Assembly (NCBI GenBank): GCA_002413745.1
Contig: DHXP01000078.1
Coordinates: 62,001 to 126,000, forward strand
Source of the DNA: Flavobacterium sp. UBA5153
GTDB taxonomy: Bacteria; Bacteroidota; Bacteroidia; Flavobacteriales; Flavobacteriaceae
Length of the DNA stretch: 64,000 nt
Direction: 5' to 3'
Under the pieces are notes generated by a model that saw only the letters and a list, made by a program, of their open reading frames with translations, did not search any database and was not told where the DNA came from. The translations under genes were made by a program, and so were the position numbers. Below are positions 46,866 to 55,845 of this stretch, piece by piece (positions within the stretch are counted from its first letter, which is position 1; each line of letters opens with the position of its first letter).

Positions 46866-48368
46866 ATGAATACAAATAGTAAACATATAGGAAAAGGAAT
46901 AATGCTGTTACTTATGATAGCCGTCCTTAATTCCTGCACAAATTTTGACCAGTTGGCAGTAAATCCAAATCTGGCTACAAGCGTACCTCCTTCAATGCTT
47001 CTTTCAGGAGTTATTTCGGATGTTATTTCGGATGGAGCTTGGAATGATACACAAAGGGACAATCAGTTTTGGGTGATTTCATTTGATTATTATGGCAATC
47101 AGGATTATAACTGGGGAGAAGCAGGTTTTAAATATAAAGTTTTGGCCAATGTTGATGCAATGGAAAAAGAGGCGCAAACTTTAGACTCTAAAAACATATA
47201 TGAAGGATTGGGGAAATTTTTCAAAGCCTATTATTTTGATTATATGTCTAAAAGACTTGGTGATATTCCAATGTCCGAAGCATTAAAAGCCTCTGGGGAG
47301 CCAAGTATACAACAACCAAAATATGACACTCAAAAAGACGTATATGAACAAATTCTGACTTATTTGGAAGAATCCAATGACCAAATTGCATTAGCCAGAA
47401 CCCAAGTAGGAATTGCTTCATTGCATGGAGACCCATTGTTTAAAGGAGATCTTCAAAAATGGCAAAAGGCCATTAACTCTTTCCACTTAAGAGTACTTAT
47501 AAGCTTAAGTAACAGATCAAGCGAAATGGATGTTGCCTCAAGAATAAAAACAATTTTAGACAATCCGGGCAAATATCCATTAATGGGAGGTTTAGATGAC
47601 AATATGGAACGTCGTTATGGGAATGAACAAAATAATTACTACCCGTTTAATCCCGGAAATTATGGATTCAATAGAAACCGCAACATAATTGGCGCCACTT
47701 ATTTGAACTTGCTGAAAGATAATAACGATCCTAGAATTTATAAAGTTGCAGATCCAGCGTCAGCATTATATAACTCAAACGATCCGTTAAATTTAAATGC
47801 TTACGTAGGGGCAAATACGGGTGATGCTCAAGGACCTATGCAAGTAGCTTCTGATAACGGAATGTTATCCTATCCTAATGAGGCTAGATATTACAAAGGT
47901 TATGATGGAGAACCTTATATCATAATAGGGTATGCCGAACAGGAGTTCACTATCGCTGAAGCAATTAATAGAGGATATGTTACCGGAGACGCAAAGATGC
48001 ATTATGAAAACGGAATAAAAGCGTCAATGGGTTTCTATAATGTATCCGTTGAAGATGTAAATGTATTTTTGGCGCAAGGAAATGTAAATTATGCGGGGAA
48101 TAACATACAAGGGTTGCAACAAATTATCAAACAGAAATACATAGCCTTTTTTGATAATTCTGGACATGAAGCCTATTTTAATTATAGAAGAACTCAATTA
48201 CCTGTGTTTAATGTTGGGGCTGCTAATAACAATGGGGGACTTATTCCTTTAAGATGGAAATATCCTCAATCTGAATTTCAAAATAACAGTGCGAACGTAA
48301 ATGAAGCTTTGTCAAGACAGTATCAAGGGACTGATGATATAAATAAAAAAATGTGGATTTTGAATTAA
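46866..48368 (+). CDS. SusD/RagB-family nutrient-binding lipoprotein
   Basis: A 500-aa lipoprotein with signal IMLLLMIAVLNSC (lipidated Cys about residue 24). It belongs to the SusD-like group 2 (PF12771-type): FDQLAVNPNLATSVPPSMLLSGV follows, then DNQFWVISFDYYGNQDYNWGE, a helical TPR-like core, and a C-terminal KQKYIAFFDNSGHEAYFNYRRTQLP block. It is the surface partner of the SusC protein and captures substrate. The gene follows susC by 12 bp and is closed by a hairpin at 48516-48540. Confidence 0.95.
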   Translation: MNTNSKHIGKGIMLLLMIAVLNSCTNFDQLAVNPNLATSVPPSMLLSGVISDVISDGAWNDTQRDNQFWVISFDYYGNQDYNWGEAGFKYKVLANVDAMEKEAQTLDSKNIYEGLGKFFKAYYFDYMSKRLGDIPMSEALKASGEPSIQQPKYDTQKDVYEQILTYLEESNDQIALARTQVGIASLHGDPLFKGDLQKWQKAINSFHLRVLISLSNRSSEMDVASRIKTILDNPGKYPLMGGLDDNMERRYGNEQNNYYPFNPGNYGFNRNRNIIGATYLNLLKDNNDPRIYKVADPASALYNSNDPLNLNAYVGANTGDAQGPMQVASDNGMLSYPNEARYYKGYDGEPYIIIGYAEQEFTIAEAINRGYVTGDAKMHYENGIKASMGFYNVSVEDVNVFLAQGNVNYAGNNIQGLQQIIKQKYIAFFDNSGHEAYFNYRRTQLPVFNVGAANNNGGLIPLRWKYPQSEFQNNSANVNEALSRQYQGTDDINKKMWILN

Positions 48369-48515
48369 TTAAAACTATGAAGACTAAAGATAAAATAGTT
48401 GAAGTCTTTTTTTAAACAAATACCAGAATGCCAATAGAATCAATCGTAAAAAAAGAAGTAAGGTATAAGGTATTATTTAATATATGTAAAATATTTTTAC
48501 TTGGTTTAAGAAAAG

Positions 48516-48540
48516 CAAACCGCCTCATAAGGGCGGTTTG
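48516..48540 (+). terminator. Terminator after susD
   Basis: A perfect 9-bp GC-rich stem (48516-48524 and 48532-48540) with a 7-base loop, followed by TTGTGTTAT. It closes the susCD operon. Confidence 0.75.
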
Positions 48541-48846
48541 TTGTGTTATAATATTTTCGGGAATGAAGTTGTTTTCTGTATTTTTTGGTTTAAATGCATA
48601 GAAAATCAGTGTGCATAATAATTATTTTACAATAAATAAAGATAGAATGTATGTAAAGTTAACAAATAGATAAACATCAAAAGTTTACAAATAGTAAAAA
48701 AATAATAAAATTTGCATTGCGGTTTGCCAATGTTAGAAATTGGTGTGTAAAGGCAGGAGAATAAATGTAATTATGGTTAATAAATACAATTAGGTTTTAC
48801 TGGAAATATTGTAAAAAGGAACACAGAGGAAACGGATTGCCAAGGC

Positions 48847-48896
48847 AAAACACGGACAAAAATAGATTGTATAAAATCCGTTTAAATCCGTGTTTT
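48847..48896. repeat. Inverted repeat in the gap upstream of the DUF5690 gene
   Basis: AAAACACGGA (48847-48856) and TCCGTGTTTT (48887-48896) form a perfect 10-bp inverted repeat inside a region of recurring AAATCCGTG-like strings (about 48820-48925). It looks like an intergenic repeat. The rest of the 48369-49022 gap shows no gene. Confidence 0.5.
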
Positions 48897-49022
48897 CGCA
48901 AAGCAAATCGGCGTTTATCCGAGTCCTAAATTGAATCATATATGATGGTTTTTACTTTCACACAAAACCCAGAAGCGCTTATAATTATAATAGAGAAGTT
49001 ACCCGAAAATCAAACTAATTTT

Positions 49023-50318
49023 ATGAAAAAAGTGAAAAATAATAAAGCGATTAAAACAACACTTCACGCTATAGTGGCTTCGTTTGGAGTTTATTTCTGT
49101 ATGTATGCTTTTCGAAAACCTTTTACGGTTGCAACCTATGAAGGGATTGCTTATTTTGGGGTGGATTATAAAATCTTACTTATAATTGCCCAAGTTTTAG
49201 GATATATGCTTTCAAAATTTATAGGGATAAAAATCATCTCGGAAATGGACAGTTCCAAGCGACGATTGTATCTTGTTGGGCTTATTTTTGCGGCAGAAGT
49301 GTCGTTGGTATTTTTTGGGTTGGTGCCAAGACCGTACAATATTGTTTTTATGTTCTTAAATGGCTTGCCTTTAGGAATGATTTGGGGTGTCGTTTTTTCG
49401 TATTTGGAAGGAAGGAGAAATACCGAAGTATTAGGAGTTGTTTTATGCAGTAGTTTCATTGTTTCTTCAGGATTTGTAAAATCAATAGGCAAATACACGA
49501 TGGAACAATGGAATGTCTCGGAATATTGGATGCCTGCAGTGACGGGAGCATTGTTTGTTCTTCCATTATTGTTTTTTGCCTATTTATTGGAAAAAATACC
49601 GCAACCCAACAAGAAAGACCAGAGACAACGGGAGAAAAGGTTGCCTATGACTGGTGAAGAGAGAAAAAAAATTATGGCAAAGTTTGCTTTTCCGCTAATC
49701 ATAATGGTGTTCTTTTTTGTCTTATTAACCGCTTTTAGGGATTTCAGGGACAATTTTGCCAGGGAACTTTGGGACAGTTTAGGATATCAAAATAGTAGCT
49801 CAATATATTCAATATCCGAAATTCCTATTGCCATCGCGGTGTTGCTTATTTTCAGTTCATTCGGATTTATAAAAAGCAATAAAAAAGCATTCTTAATGTA
49901 TCATTATATCATCTTGATTAGTGCAATTTTGATAGGACTCAGTACTTGGGTTTTTCAAATGGGGCAAATAACTCCCTTTTCCTGGATGATTTTTACCGGA
50001 TTTGGATTATATGCCTGCTATGTTCCTTTCAATGGTATTTTCTTTGATAGAATGATAGCGACTTTCAAAATAAAAGGAAATGCAGGTTTTCTGATCTATA
50101 TATTTGATGCTTTTGGTTATTTGGGAAGTATGGGGGTTTTACTTTATAAAAATTTCGGGCTATCGTCATTATCATGGGTAAACTTTTTTATTTATGGGAC
50201 TTATGTCATATCAGGAGTGGGAATTATAGGAATTTCGACATTAATCATCCATTTTAAAATAACGCATAAAAAGAAAATTACAGTAAAACCTTTAATAATT
50301 AGCATTCATGAATTGTAA
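49023..50318 (+). CDS. DUF5690-family membrane transporter (MFS-like)
   Basis: A 431-aa integral membrane protein with about 12 hydrophobic segments, from the ATG at 49023 (earlier in-frame starts would add an unusual hydrophilic extension). The N-terminus LHAIVASFGVYFCMYAFRKPFTVATYEG is characteristic of DUF5690, an MFS-type transporter group related in pattern to the glycerol-3-phosphate antiporter/organophosphate family (YAFRKPF). Other patterns include GMIWGVVFSYLEGRRNTE and YVPFNGIFFDRMIATFK. It is first in an overlapping gene set with an FAD oxidoreductase and a phosphonatase-like HAD, so it may import an organophosphonate. Confidence 0.85.
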   Translation: MKKVKNNKAIKTTLHAIVASFGVYFCMYAFRKPFTVATYEGIAYFGVDYKILLIIAQVLGYMLSKFIGIKIISEMDSSKRRLYLVGLIFAAEVSLVFFGLVPRPYNIVFMFLNGLPLGMIWGVVFSYLEGRRNTEVLGVVLCSSFIVSSGFVKSIGKYTMEQWNVSEYWMPAVTGALFVLPLLFFAYLLEKIPQPNKKDQRQREKRLPMTGEERKKIMAKFAFPLIIMVFFFVLLTAFRDFRDNFARELWDSLGYQNSSSIYSISEIPIAIAVLLIFSSFGFIKSNKKAFLMYHYIILISAILIGLSTWVFQMGQITPFSWMIFTGFGLYACYVPFNGIFFDRMIATFKIKGNAGFLIYIFDAFGYLGSMGVLLYKNFGLSSLSWVNFFIYGTYVISGVGIIGISTLIIHFKITHKKKITVKPLIISIHEL

Positions 50319-51483
50319 AACAGATTTAATCGTTGTTGGCGGAGGGGTGCTCGGAACATTCCATGCCTTCCATGCCCTGCAAAACGGACTAACGGTAACT
50401 TTATTTGAAAAGGACAAACAGCCATTGGGGGCTACGGTACGTAATTTTGGACAAGTGGTGCCTTCGGGAATGGACATAAAATGGCAACAATACGGGAGAG
50501 AAAGTTTAAAGCTATATAAAGAAATTCAGCAAGAAATAGATTTGACCGTTCGTCAAAACGGAACCGTGTATATAGCTTCAAATGAGGAAGAATTAACTCT
50601 GTTGGAAGAATTGCATCAAATAAACAAGTCAAATGATTATTTGTCAAAATTATTGACGAAAGAAGAATGTATCGGGCAGTTTTCTGGGGTAAAGCCATCC
50701 TATGCACTTGGCGGCTTGTTTTTTCCTGAAGAAGCAACTGTTGATTCCATATACTTGATTCATCAGTTCCAAAAATATTTGATTGATAAATATAAATTGA
50801 AATACATTACAAACACAGCTGTGAAATCATGTGAAAGTGTTGGCAATGATATTGTAAAGGTAACGACGGCAAACGATGATGTTTATGAATCTTCTAAAGT
50901 TATAATATGTAATGGTAGCGATTTCAAATTATTGTATCCAGAACTGTATAACGACAGCGATTTAGAAGTCACCAAGCTTCAAATCCTTCAAACAAAACCT
51001 CAAGAAAACTATACTTTAAAAGGAAATATTTTAACAGGATTGTCCATTAGAAGATACGAGAGTTTTTCGGAATGTTCTTCTTACAAATTTATTAAAGAGA
51101 AAGAAGCCATAGACTCCCTGGAAAAAAAATGGGGAATACATATTATCTTCAAACAAGGGGTTGATGGTAGTATTTATTTTGGTGATTCACACGAATATGC
51201 CGATGCCAAAGATGCCGATTTATTGGGATATGAATTGAATATGGAGATTGACAATTTTATGATTCAAGAGGCCAAAAAAATAATTGATTTTCCAAATTGG
51301 GAATTGCAACGCAGGTGGACGGGTGTGTATTCCCAATGCAAGAATAAGGATATATTTCAAAAAACAATCGACAACAATATTCATATTGTCACCGGAATAG
51401 GTGGTAAGGGAATGACGGGAAGCGGTGGATTTTCAAAAGAGAATATCGCAACTATTTTTAATCTAAACACAGTTAGCTTGTAA
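50308..51483 (+). CDS. TIGR03364-type FAD-dependent oxidoreductase
   Basis: A 391-aa DAO-family flavoenzyme. The N-terminal motif DLIVVGGGVLGTFHAFHAL (from about residue 5) binds FAD. The QPLGATVRNFGQVVPSGM segment (about 38-55) and the C-terminal WTGVYSQCKN and TGIGGKGMTGSGGFSKE block match the TIGR03364 group, which sits next to phosphonatase-like hydrolases and probably oxidises an aminophosphonate to an aldehyde. Its start overlaps the DUF5690 stop by 11 bp and its stop overlaps the next start (TAATG, 51481-51485), so the three genes are translationally coupled. Substrate not proven. Confidence 0.85.
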   Translation: MNCKTDLIVVGGGVLGTFHAFHALQNGLTVTLFEKDKQPLGATVRNFGQVVPSGMDIKWQQYGRESLKLYKEIQQEIDLTVRQNGTVYIASNEEELTLLEELHQINKSNDYLSKLLTKEECIGQFSGVKPSYALGGLFFPEEATVDSIYLIHQFQKYLIDKYKLKYITNTAVKSCESVGNDIVKVTTANDDVYESSKVIICNGSDFKLLYPELYNDSDLEVTKLQILQTKPQENYTLKGNILTGLSIRRYESFSECSSYKFIKEKEAIDSLEKKWGIHIIFKQGVDGSIYFGDSHEYADAKDADLLGYELNMEIDNFMIQEAKKIIDFPNWELQRRWTGVYSQCKNKDIFQKTIDNNIHIVTGIGGKGMTGSGGFSKENIATIFNLNTVSL

Positions 51484-52154
51484 TGGTAAAAATGATAGTG
51501 TTTGACATGGCAGGAACCACCATAGATGAAGGTAATGCAGTTTATAAAACAGTGCAAAAAGTCGTGAACGATGGGGGATATGCTGCTTCCCTTGATGAGG
51601 TTTTGCTTTTGGGGGCTGGAAAAGAAAAACTTCAAGCAATTACCGATATTCTAAAAAGCAAAAACCCAGATCAAGATGTGGATGAAGAGGCTTTTCAGTT
51701 ATTTCAAAAGTTTAAGGTTAGCTTGGAAGAAACCTATATGAATCTAGAAATAAAACCTTTTTCAGATGCGGAAAATGTTTTTGGACTGCTAAAACAAAAG
51801 AATATAAAAGTGGTTTTGAATACGGGATACGATTATGTTACGGCATCTACATTGTTGAAAAAAATTAACTGGAAAATGGGAAGAGAGTACGATGCGTTAA
51901 TTACTGCGGATGACGTAAAAAATGGAAGACCAGCACCAGATATGATACTAAAAGCAATGGCATTATTTCAAATTATTAATCCTGATGAAGTTATTAAAGT
52001 AGGAGATTCTATAGTTGATATCGAAGAGGGAAAGGCGGCAAATTGCGGAATCGTTATTGGTGTGACGACAGGAGCGCAGACTCGAAAACAGCTAAATTCA
52101 GCATCTCCCAGCTATGTGTTTGATAATCTGACGGCTCTTTTGGAAATTATATAG
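51483..52154 (+). CDS. Phosphonatase-like HAD hydrolase (TIGR03351-type)
   Basis: A 223-aa HAD-superfamily hydrolase. Motif I is IVFDMAGTTIDEGN (residues about 5-18), with the nucleophile Asp and the Ala-Gly-Thr-Thr signature of the phosphonatase branch. Motif II lies in VVLNTGYDY, motif III is a Lys in VKNGRPAPDMI, and motif IV is KVGDSIVDIEEGKAANC. It shows the phosphonatase-like sequence pattern but no obvious cap-domain lysine equivalent to that used by PhnX. The gene overlaps the flavoenzyme gene by one base, suggesting that it cleaves the aldehyde product formed upstream. Confidence 0.85.
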   Translation: MVKMIVFDMAGTTIDEGNAVYKTVQKVVNDGGYAASLDEVLLLGAGKEKLQAITDILKSKNPDQDVDEEAFQLFQKFKVSLEETYMNLEIKPFSDAENVFGLLKQKNIKVVLNTGYDYVTASTLLKKINWKMGREYDALITADDVKNGRPAPDMILKAMALFQIINPDEVIKVGDSIVDIEEGKAANCGIVIGVTTGAQTRKQLNSASPSYVFDNLTALLEII

Positions 52155-52169
52155 TTAAAAATAGATACT

Positions 52170-52210
52170 AAACTAACGATATGTTTTTAAGTGGAAATTA
52201 TCGTTAGTTT
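52170..52210. terminator. Bidirectional terminator between the phosphonate genes and the regulator
   Basis: A perfect 12-bp inverted repeat (52170-52181 and 52199-52210) with a 17-base loop, between convergent genes; the right arm overlaps the end of the regulator gene. Confidence 0.75.
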
Positions 52211-52785
52211 TCTTTGTCCTTTATAAAAAAATACAAAACTAACATTTTACAAGAGCTGGTTCCTTTGTTGACAGGAACATGAGGAATTCGGCCATCAAAA
52301 AACAAAGAGTCCCCTTCTCTGAGGATTACTTCTTCCTTGTCTATGAGGTAGGTGATTTCGCCACTTAAAATGTATTTGAATTCGAAAGCATCTGTAATTA
52401 CTTTTTCTCTTTTGGAATTTGGTTTCACTTCCAAAAGAACGGCTTCAAACCCCATAGAGGTCAATTGTTTACTGAAGATGAATTTATAGGTAAATCCTTC
52501 CGCTTCAATCTCTTTTTCGAGATCGGTATATTCGTCATGACGGGCAACTATAAATTTGACGTTGTTTTCGGGGTCTAGATTTTCAAAAAAAATACTTACC
52601 GGAGTGTCTAAAGAGGCTATAAGACTTAATAAAACAGGTAATGAAGGTATCGTTCTTCCGTTTTCAATTCGAGAAATGAGACCATTACTTACATTGGCCC
52701 TTGAAGCTACCTCGCTAATGGTAAGTTGTTTTTCTTTTCTGATTTTTTTAATGCGTTTCCCTATTCCAATAAGATAATCTTCCAC
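52204..52785 (-). CDS. XRE-type HTH regulator with C-terminal cupin
   Basis: A 193-aa transcription factor. An N-terminal helix-turn-helix (GKRIKKIRKEKQLTISEVASRANVSNGLISRIENG, about 8-42) resembles the XRE family. The C-terminal half is a cupin_2 domain (FEAVLLEVKPNSKR, FKYILSGEITYLIDKEEVILREGDSLFFDGRIPHVPVN in segments). HTH-cupin proteins often sense a small molecule and control transport or catabolism. It faces the phosphonate-type genes, so control of them is plausible. A truncated acetyltransferase-like gene lies immediately upstream. Confidence 0.9.
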   Translation of the reverse strand: MEDYLIGIGKRIKKIRKEKQLTISEVASRANVSNGLISRIENGRTIPSLPVLLSLIASLDTPVSIFFENLDPENNVKFIVARHDEYTDLEKEIEAEGFTYKFIFSKQLTSMGFEAVLLEVKPNSKREKVITDAFEFKYILSGEITYLIDKEEVILREGDSLFFDGRIPHVPVNKGTSSCKMLVLYFFIKDKEN

Positions 52786-52840
52786 GGTGACTTTGTTTTA
52801 ATAACAAATAAACCAAATAAATAAACCATATCAAAATAGG

Positions 52841-53125
52841 TTATTGTTTTTCTTTATGGAAACAAAAGTTTTTGAAAATGATATTTCGAATCGAAGTTTT
52901 TATGCACCTGTCATGTTCTCCAAAAGATTCCAGTTTATTTAAATCTAAAAATTGCGAAAGTGCAATTCCTGCCAATTCGCTTTCCTTGAACAATCCAATA
53001 AAATGACAGTTCGTGTTTTTTGGAGCCGGTTTCCCCAAAATTTCTAAATATTCCTTGCTTAGGAAAATGTTTTCAATAGCAAATTTATTCCAGCTATTTG
53101 GAAACTGTGCCGTTGGGGAATACAT
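52841..53125 (-). pseudogene. Truncated GNAT/acetyltransferase-like gene (N-terminal piece)
   Basis: A 94-codon piece starting at the ATG at 53125 (a TTG 24 bp upstream is possible). It reads as the beginning of an N-acyltransferase-like protein: SWNKFAIENIFLSKEYLEIL, HFIGLFKESELAGIALSQFLDL and IRNIIFKNFCFH. Related full-length flavobacterial proteins are some 380 residues, from memory. Here the frame ends abruptly in HKEKQ, and no continuation is seen downstream before the regulator gene. It is most likely a remnant produced by deletion. Confidence 0.6.
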
Positions 53126-53259
53126 TTTTATGGATAACGGGGGCTTCAAATTATAATTAAAAAGTTAAAATACCTGTTTTGCAAATAGAAACCAAAACAT
53201 TGTCGTCCGATAAAAAAAATTAAAATCGAATAATGCTTTTATTGACGGGACTTATAAAA

Positions 53260-53405
53260 CATATCGCCCCGCTGGGGCTTATTATTTGGGTAGCAATTTT
53301 TCTACAAACATTCCGTCCCGATGGGACTAAAACAGCTCCGTTAGGAGCGAAATGTTTGTAGAATGAATAGTTATTCCTTGATTAAAGCCCCATCGGGGCG
53401 ATATG
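53260..53405. repeat. Structured intergenic repeat element with nested palindromes
   Basis: A 146-bp element. Its ends form a 21-bp inverted repeat with one mismatch (53260-53280 and 53385-53405). Inside, a perfect 13-bp pair (53300-53312 and 53351-53363) flanks two small hairpins (GTCCCGATGGGAC at 53315-53327 and GCTCCGTTAGGAGC at 53335-53348). This pattern of CGGGG/CCCCG palindromes is familiar from Bacteroidota intergenic repeats. The rest of the 53126-53725 gap has nothing recognised. Confidence 0.8.
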
Positions 53406-53725
53406 TATATATTTTTAAAATTTAATCGGACAACAATGAAACCAAAATAACCCTTAATTTAGAATTGAAAAATCCGTGTTTTGGCATTAAATTTGGGTTG
53501 TTTTTAAAACTTCAAAACACTGAATTTCAGCAGTCTAACTAATATCTGAGACGTTTGTTTTCTGCAAATAATTACTCCTAATAGGTTATGCATAATGCTT
53601 GTTATATGAATAAATTTATGTTACTGTATATTTAGTTAATTATTTGTGTATTTCATCGATTATTTTTACATATTATCGATATTATGATTATCTTAGTTCA
53701 TTAGTAATCGTTAAAAGTTTTTATC

Positions 53726-54583
53726 ATGAAAAAAATATTCGCACTGCTGTTAATAATCGCGTTTTCATTTGTAATGAAAGCAGATGTTTCAGTTTCTGAA
53801 AAAAACGCACTCATAAAATTTTATGATGCTACAAACGGTGCCAACTGGACAACAAAATGGGATTTGAAAGCTCCCGTTTCTTCTTGGTTTGGTGTGGAAT
53901 TACAAGATGACAAAGTTATTTCGATTCAATTACCCGACAATAATTTAGTGGGGGAATTGCCTTCAGAAATTTCAGATTTATTGTATTTGAAAAGTCTTAA
54001 TTTGTTCAAAAACTCTATTTCAGGAACCATTCCTTCCTCAATTGGCAATATGAAATCATTAGAGTCGCTTCGTTTATCATTCAATAAATTATCTGGATCT
54101 ATTCCTGTTTCAATAGATGAGGCGTCTTCTTTGAAAACTTTGGAGTTGTTCATGAATAGATTTACAGGAAATATTCCTTTCGAAATAGGTAAACTAAGCA
54201 ATTTAGAAACATTGTCTTTATACAATAATGAAATTGAAGGTCAAATTCCATCTTCTGTTTATGAGTTGAAAAATTTAAAAGTGTTGCTTTTAAACAGTAA
54301 TAAAATATCAGGAACCTTGAGTCAGTCTATTTCAAATCTTACCGAACTTCAACAATTAAGTTTATTTGATAATAAGATGGAAGGACAAGTTCTTTTTGAA
54401 TTAGAAAAATTAAAAAAGCTAACAGAAATGAATATTTCCTATAATCAGTTTAGTGGGTTGGTTTCTAAAAAGATGGCGAAATTAGATGTATTGGGAATGA
54501 CCATGATAAACAGTAAAGGTGTTGCTGCCGCATTAAATGTGGCAATGGACAGAAAAACAGCAATTGTTTCTGAGGAGGAATAA
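53726..54583 (+). CDS. Exported leucine-rich repeat protein
   Basis: A 285-aa protein with an N-terminal signal (KIFALLLIIAFSFVMKADV). The next block (NALIKFYDATNGANWTTKWDL) is the typical N-cap of plant-like LRRs, and about seven 24-residue repeats of the type LxxLxxLxLxxNxxxGxIPxxI follow (about residues 70-245). The C-terminus lacks a recognisable T9SS sorting domain and ends with a short Glu run (VSEEE). It is a single gene with a strong terminator. The role is unknown; such LRR proteins often mediate binding at the surface. Confidence 0.85.
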   Translation: MKKIFALLLIIAFSFVMKADVSVSEKNALIKFYDATNGANWTTKWDLKAPVSSWFGVELQDDKVISIQLPDNNLVGELPSEISDLLYLKSLNLFKNSISGTIPSSIGNMKSLESLRLSFNKLSGSIPVSIDEASSLKTLELFMNRFTGNIPFEIGKLSNLETLSLYNNEIEGQIPSSVYELKNLKVLLLNSNKISGTLSQSISNLTELQQLSLFDNKMEGQVLFELEKLKKLTEMNISYNQFSGLVSKKMAKLDVLGMTMINSKGVAAALNVAMDRKTAIVSEEE

Positions 54584-54670
54584 TCATATAACGTAACTAC
54601 TTGCAGATTGGGAATTGGTTCAATCTGACACTCTAAAAATTAAGTTAACAGTAATGTTTCAATAATCAGT

Positions 54671-54703
54671 AAAAACCCGTGAAGCTTGCTTCACGGGTTT
54701 TTT
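54671..54703 (+). terminator. Terminator after the LRR gene
   Basis: A near-perfect hairpin with AAAACCCGTGAAG opposite CTTCACGGGTTTT and a short loop, with a T-run. It lies 88 bp downstream of the LRR stop. Confidence 0.9.
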
Positions 54704-54743
54704 GTAAATCCCCATTTTTGTTAATACCATTGGTTAATATGTT

Positions 54744-54821
54744 TTAGTCCAATCGTTCTGGTATAATGCCGCTGTATATTTCATTTAGTTCTCCCGATAG
54801 CTATCGGGATTATTGGACTAA
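54744..54821. repeat. Intergenic inverted repeat with central palindrome
   Basis: TTAGTCCAAT (54744-54753) and ATTGGACTAA (54812-54821) are a perfect 10-bp inverted pair around an 18-bp palindrome (TCCCGATAGCTATCGGGA, 54792-54809). It lies between the LRR gene and the convergent GH5 gene. Confidence 0.7.
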
Positions 54822-54875
54822 TTTGAAATAACTAGCGGTATAATTTGTCAAGTCCTGAAAATAGTTGAGGATAAA

Positions 54876-55841
54876 CTATTTTTCGATATTATACTTTCGT
54901 AAGTAGTCCCGAACTTTAATACCTGATTCTTTTAAATCCTCGTCTTTCCAATTTCCTTCAGACTTTGCTGATTTTTTTAGAATAGAACAACTTTCATCTT
55001 TATCGGAAACAGACCAAGTGATCCAGCTTATTTTTTTAGCTTCCATCCAATCGATGTATTCCTGCCAGGCAGTATAATTTAAGGGACCGTCGCCGGATGC
55101 TCCCATTCCCGCTGACTCGGAAACGAAAATGGGTAATCCGCTTTTTATGGCATCATCGGTTCTGTCCCGCAGCCATTTTTCGTGAGTGCCTGCATAAAAA
55201 TGCATGGTGTACATCAAATTATCATATCCTTTTATAGGATTTGCTGCAGGTAGTTGGATGTCTTGATCCCAATGAGGGCTACCCACGAGAATAATATTAT
55301 CTGGATCGTTTGCCCTTATGACTTTAATAACTTCTTCGGAATAGGCTTTTACTTCATCCCAAGTTTCATAATCCGGCTCATTGTAAACTTCATAAATAAC
55401 ATTCGGATATTTACCGTATTTTTTCGACATTTCCGCAAAAAACTCCTTCGCTTCTTTTAGATTTATATTATGACTGTGCCAATCGATAATCACATAAATA
55501 TCTGCTTTGATGGCGCCATCAACAACTGATTCAATTTTTTCTTTTGAAAAAACAGGGTCCTTTTTATAGGGTTTATCGCCAACTTCAACTCCCATTGCTG
55601 CACGAACCACATTGCAATTAAAATCTTTTTTCAGCCAATTTACAGCTCCTTCATTATAGAATCTTGGCCAGAAACTATGCCAGCCAAAACTCAAACCGCG
55701 AAGAACTATAGGCGTTCCGTTTTTATCGACGAGTTGTGTTCCTTCGACTTTTAACTGCCCGTGATGTTTTACAAACTGGGCATTTGATAAAGTAGAAATC
55801 GATAAAAACAATAATCCAATAATATTAGATTTTATCTTCAT
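54876..55841 (-). CDS. Glycoside hydrolase family 5 (endo-beta-glucanase/mannanase-like)
   Basis: A 321-aa exported enzyme: signal peptide about residues 1-21 (ends SNAQ). The catalytic domain starts HHGQLKVEGTQLVDKNGTPIVLRGLSF, as in GH5 subfamily 2. The acid/base is Glu155 in VYNEPD; the nucleophile is probably Glu242 in IFVSESAG, where the more usual context is (V/T)E(W/F)G. The conserved Arg80 in NVVRAAMG and His in YTMHFYAG fit GH5. Substrate is beta-glucan, cellulose or mannan; the neighbours favour hemicellulose. The stop lies 292 bp past the LRR gene and the start is 4 bp after the stop of the GH27 gene, so it is the third gene of a GH2-GH27-GH5 operon. Confidence 0.88.
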   Translation of the reverse strand: MKIKSNIIGLLFLSISTLSNAQFVKHHGQLKVEGTQLVDKNGTPIVLRGLSFGWHSFWPRFYNEGAVNWLKKDFNCNVVRAAMGVEVGDKPYKKDPVFSKEKIESVVDGAIKADIYVIIDWHSHNINLKEAKEFFAEMSKKYGKYPNVIYEVYNEPDYETWDEVKAYSEEVIKVIRANDPDNIILVGSPHWDQDIQLPAANPIKGYDNLMYTMHFYAGTHEKWLRDRTDDAIKSGLPIFVSESAGMGASGDGPLNYTAWQEYIDWMEAKKISWITWSVSDKDESCSILKKSAKSEGNWKDEDLKESGIKVRDYLRKYNIEK

Positions 55842-55845
55842 TATT

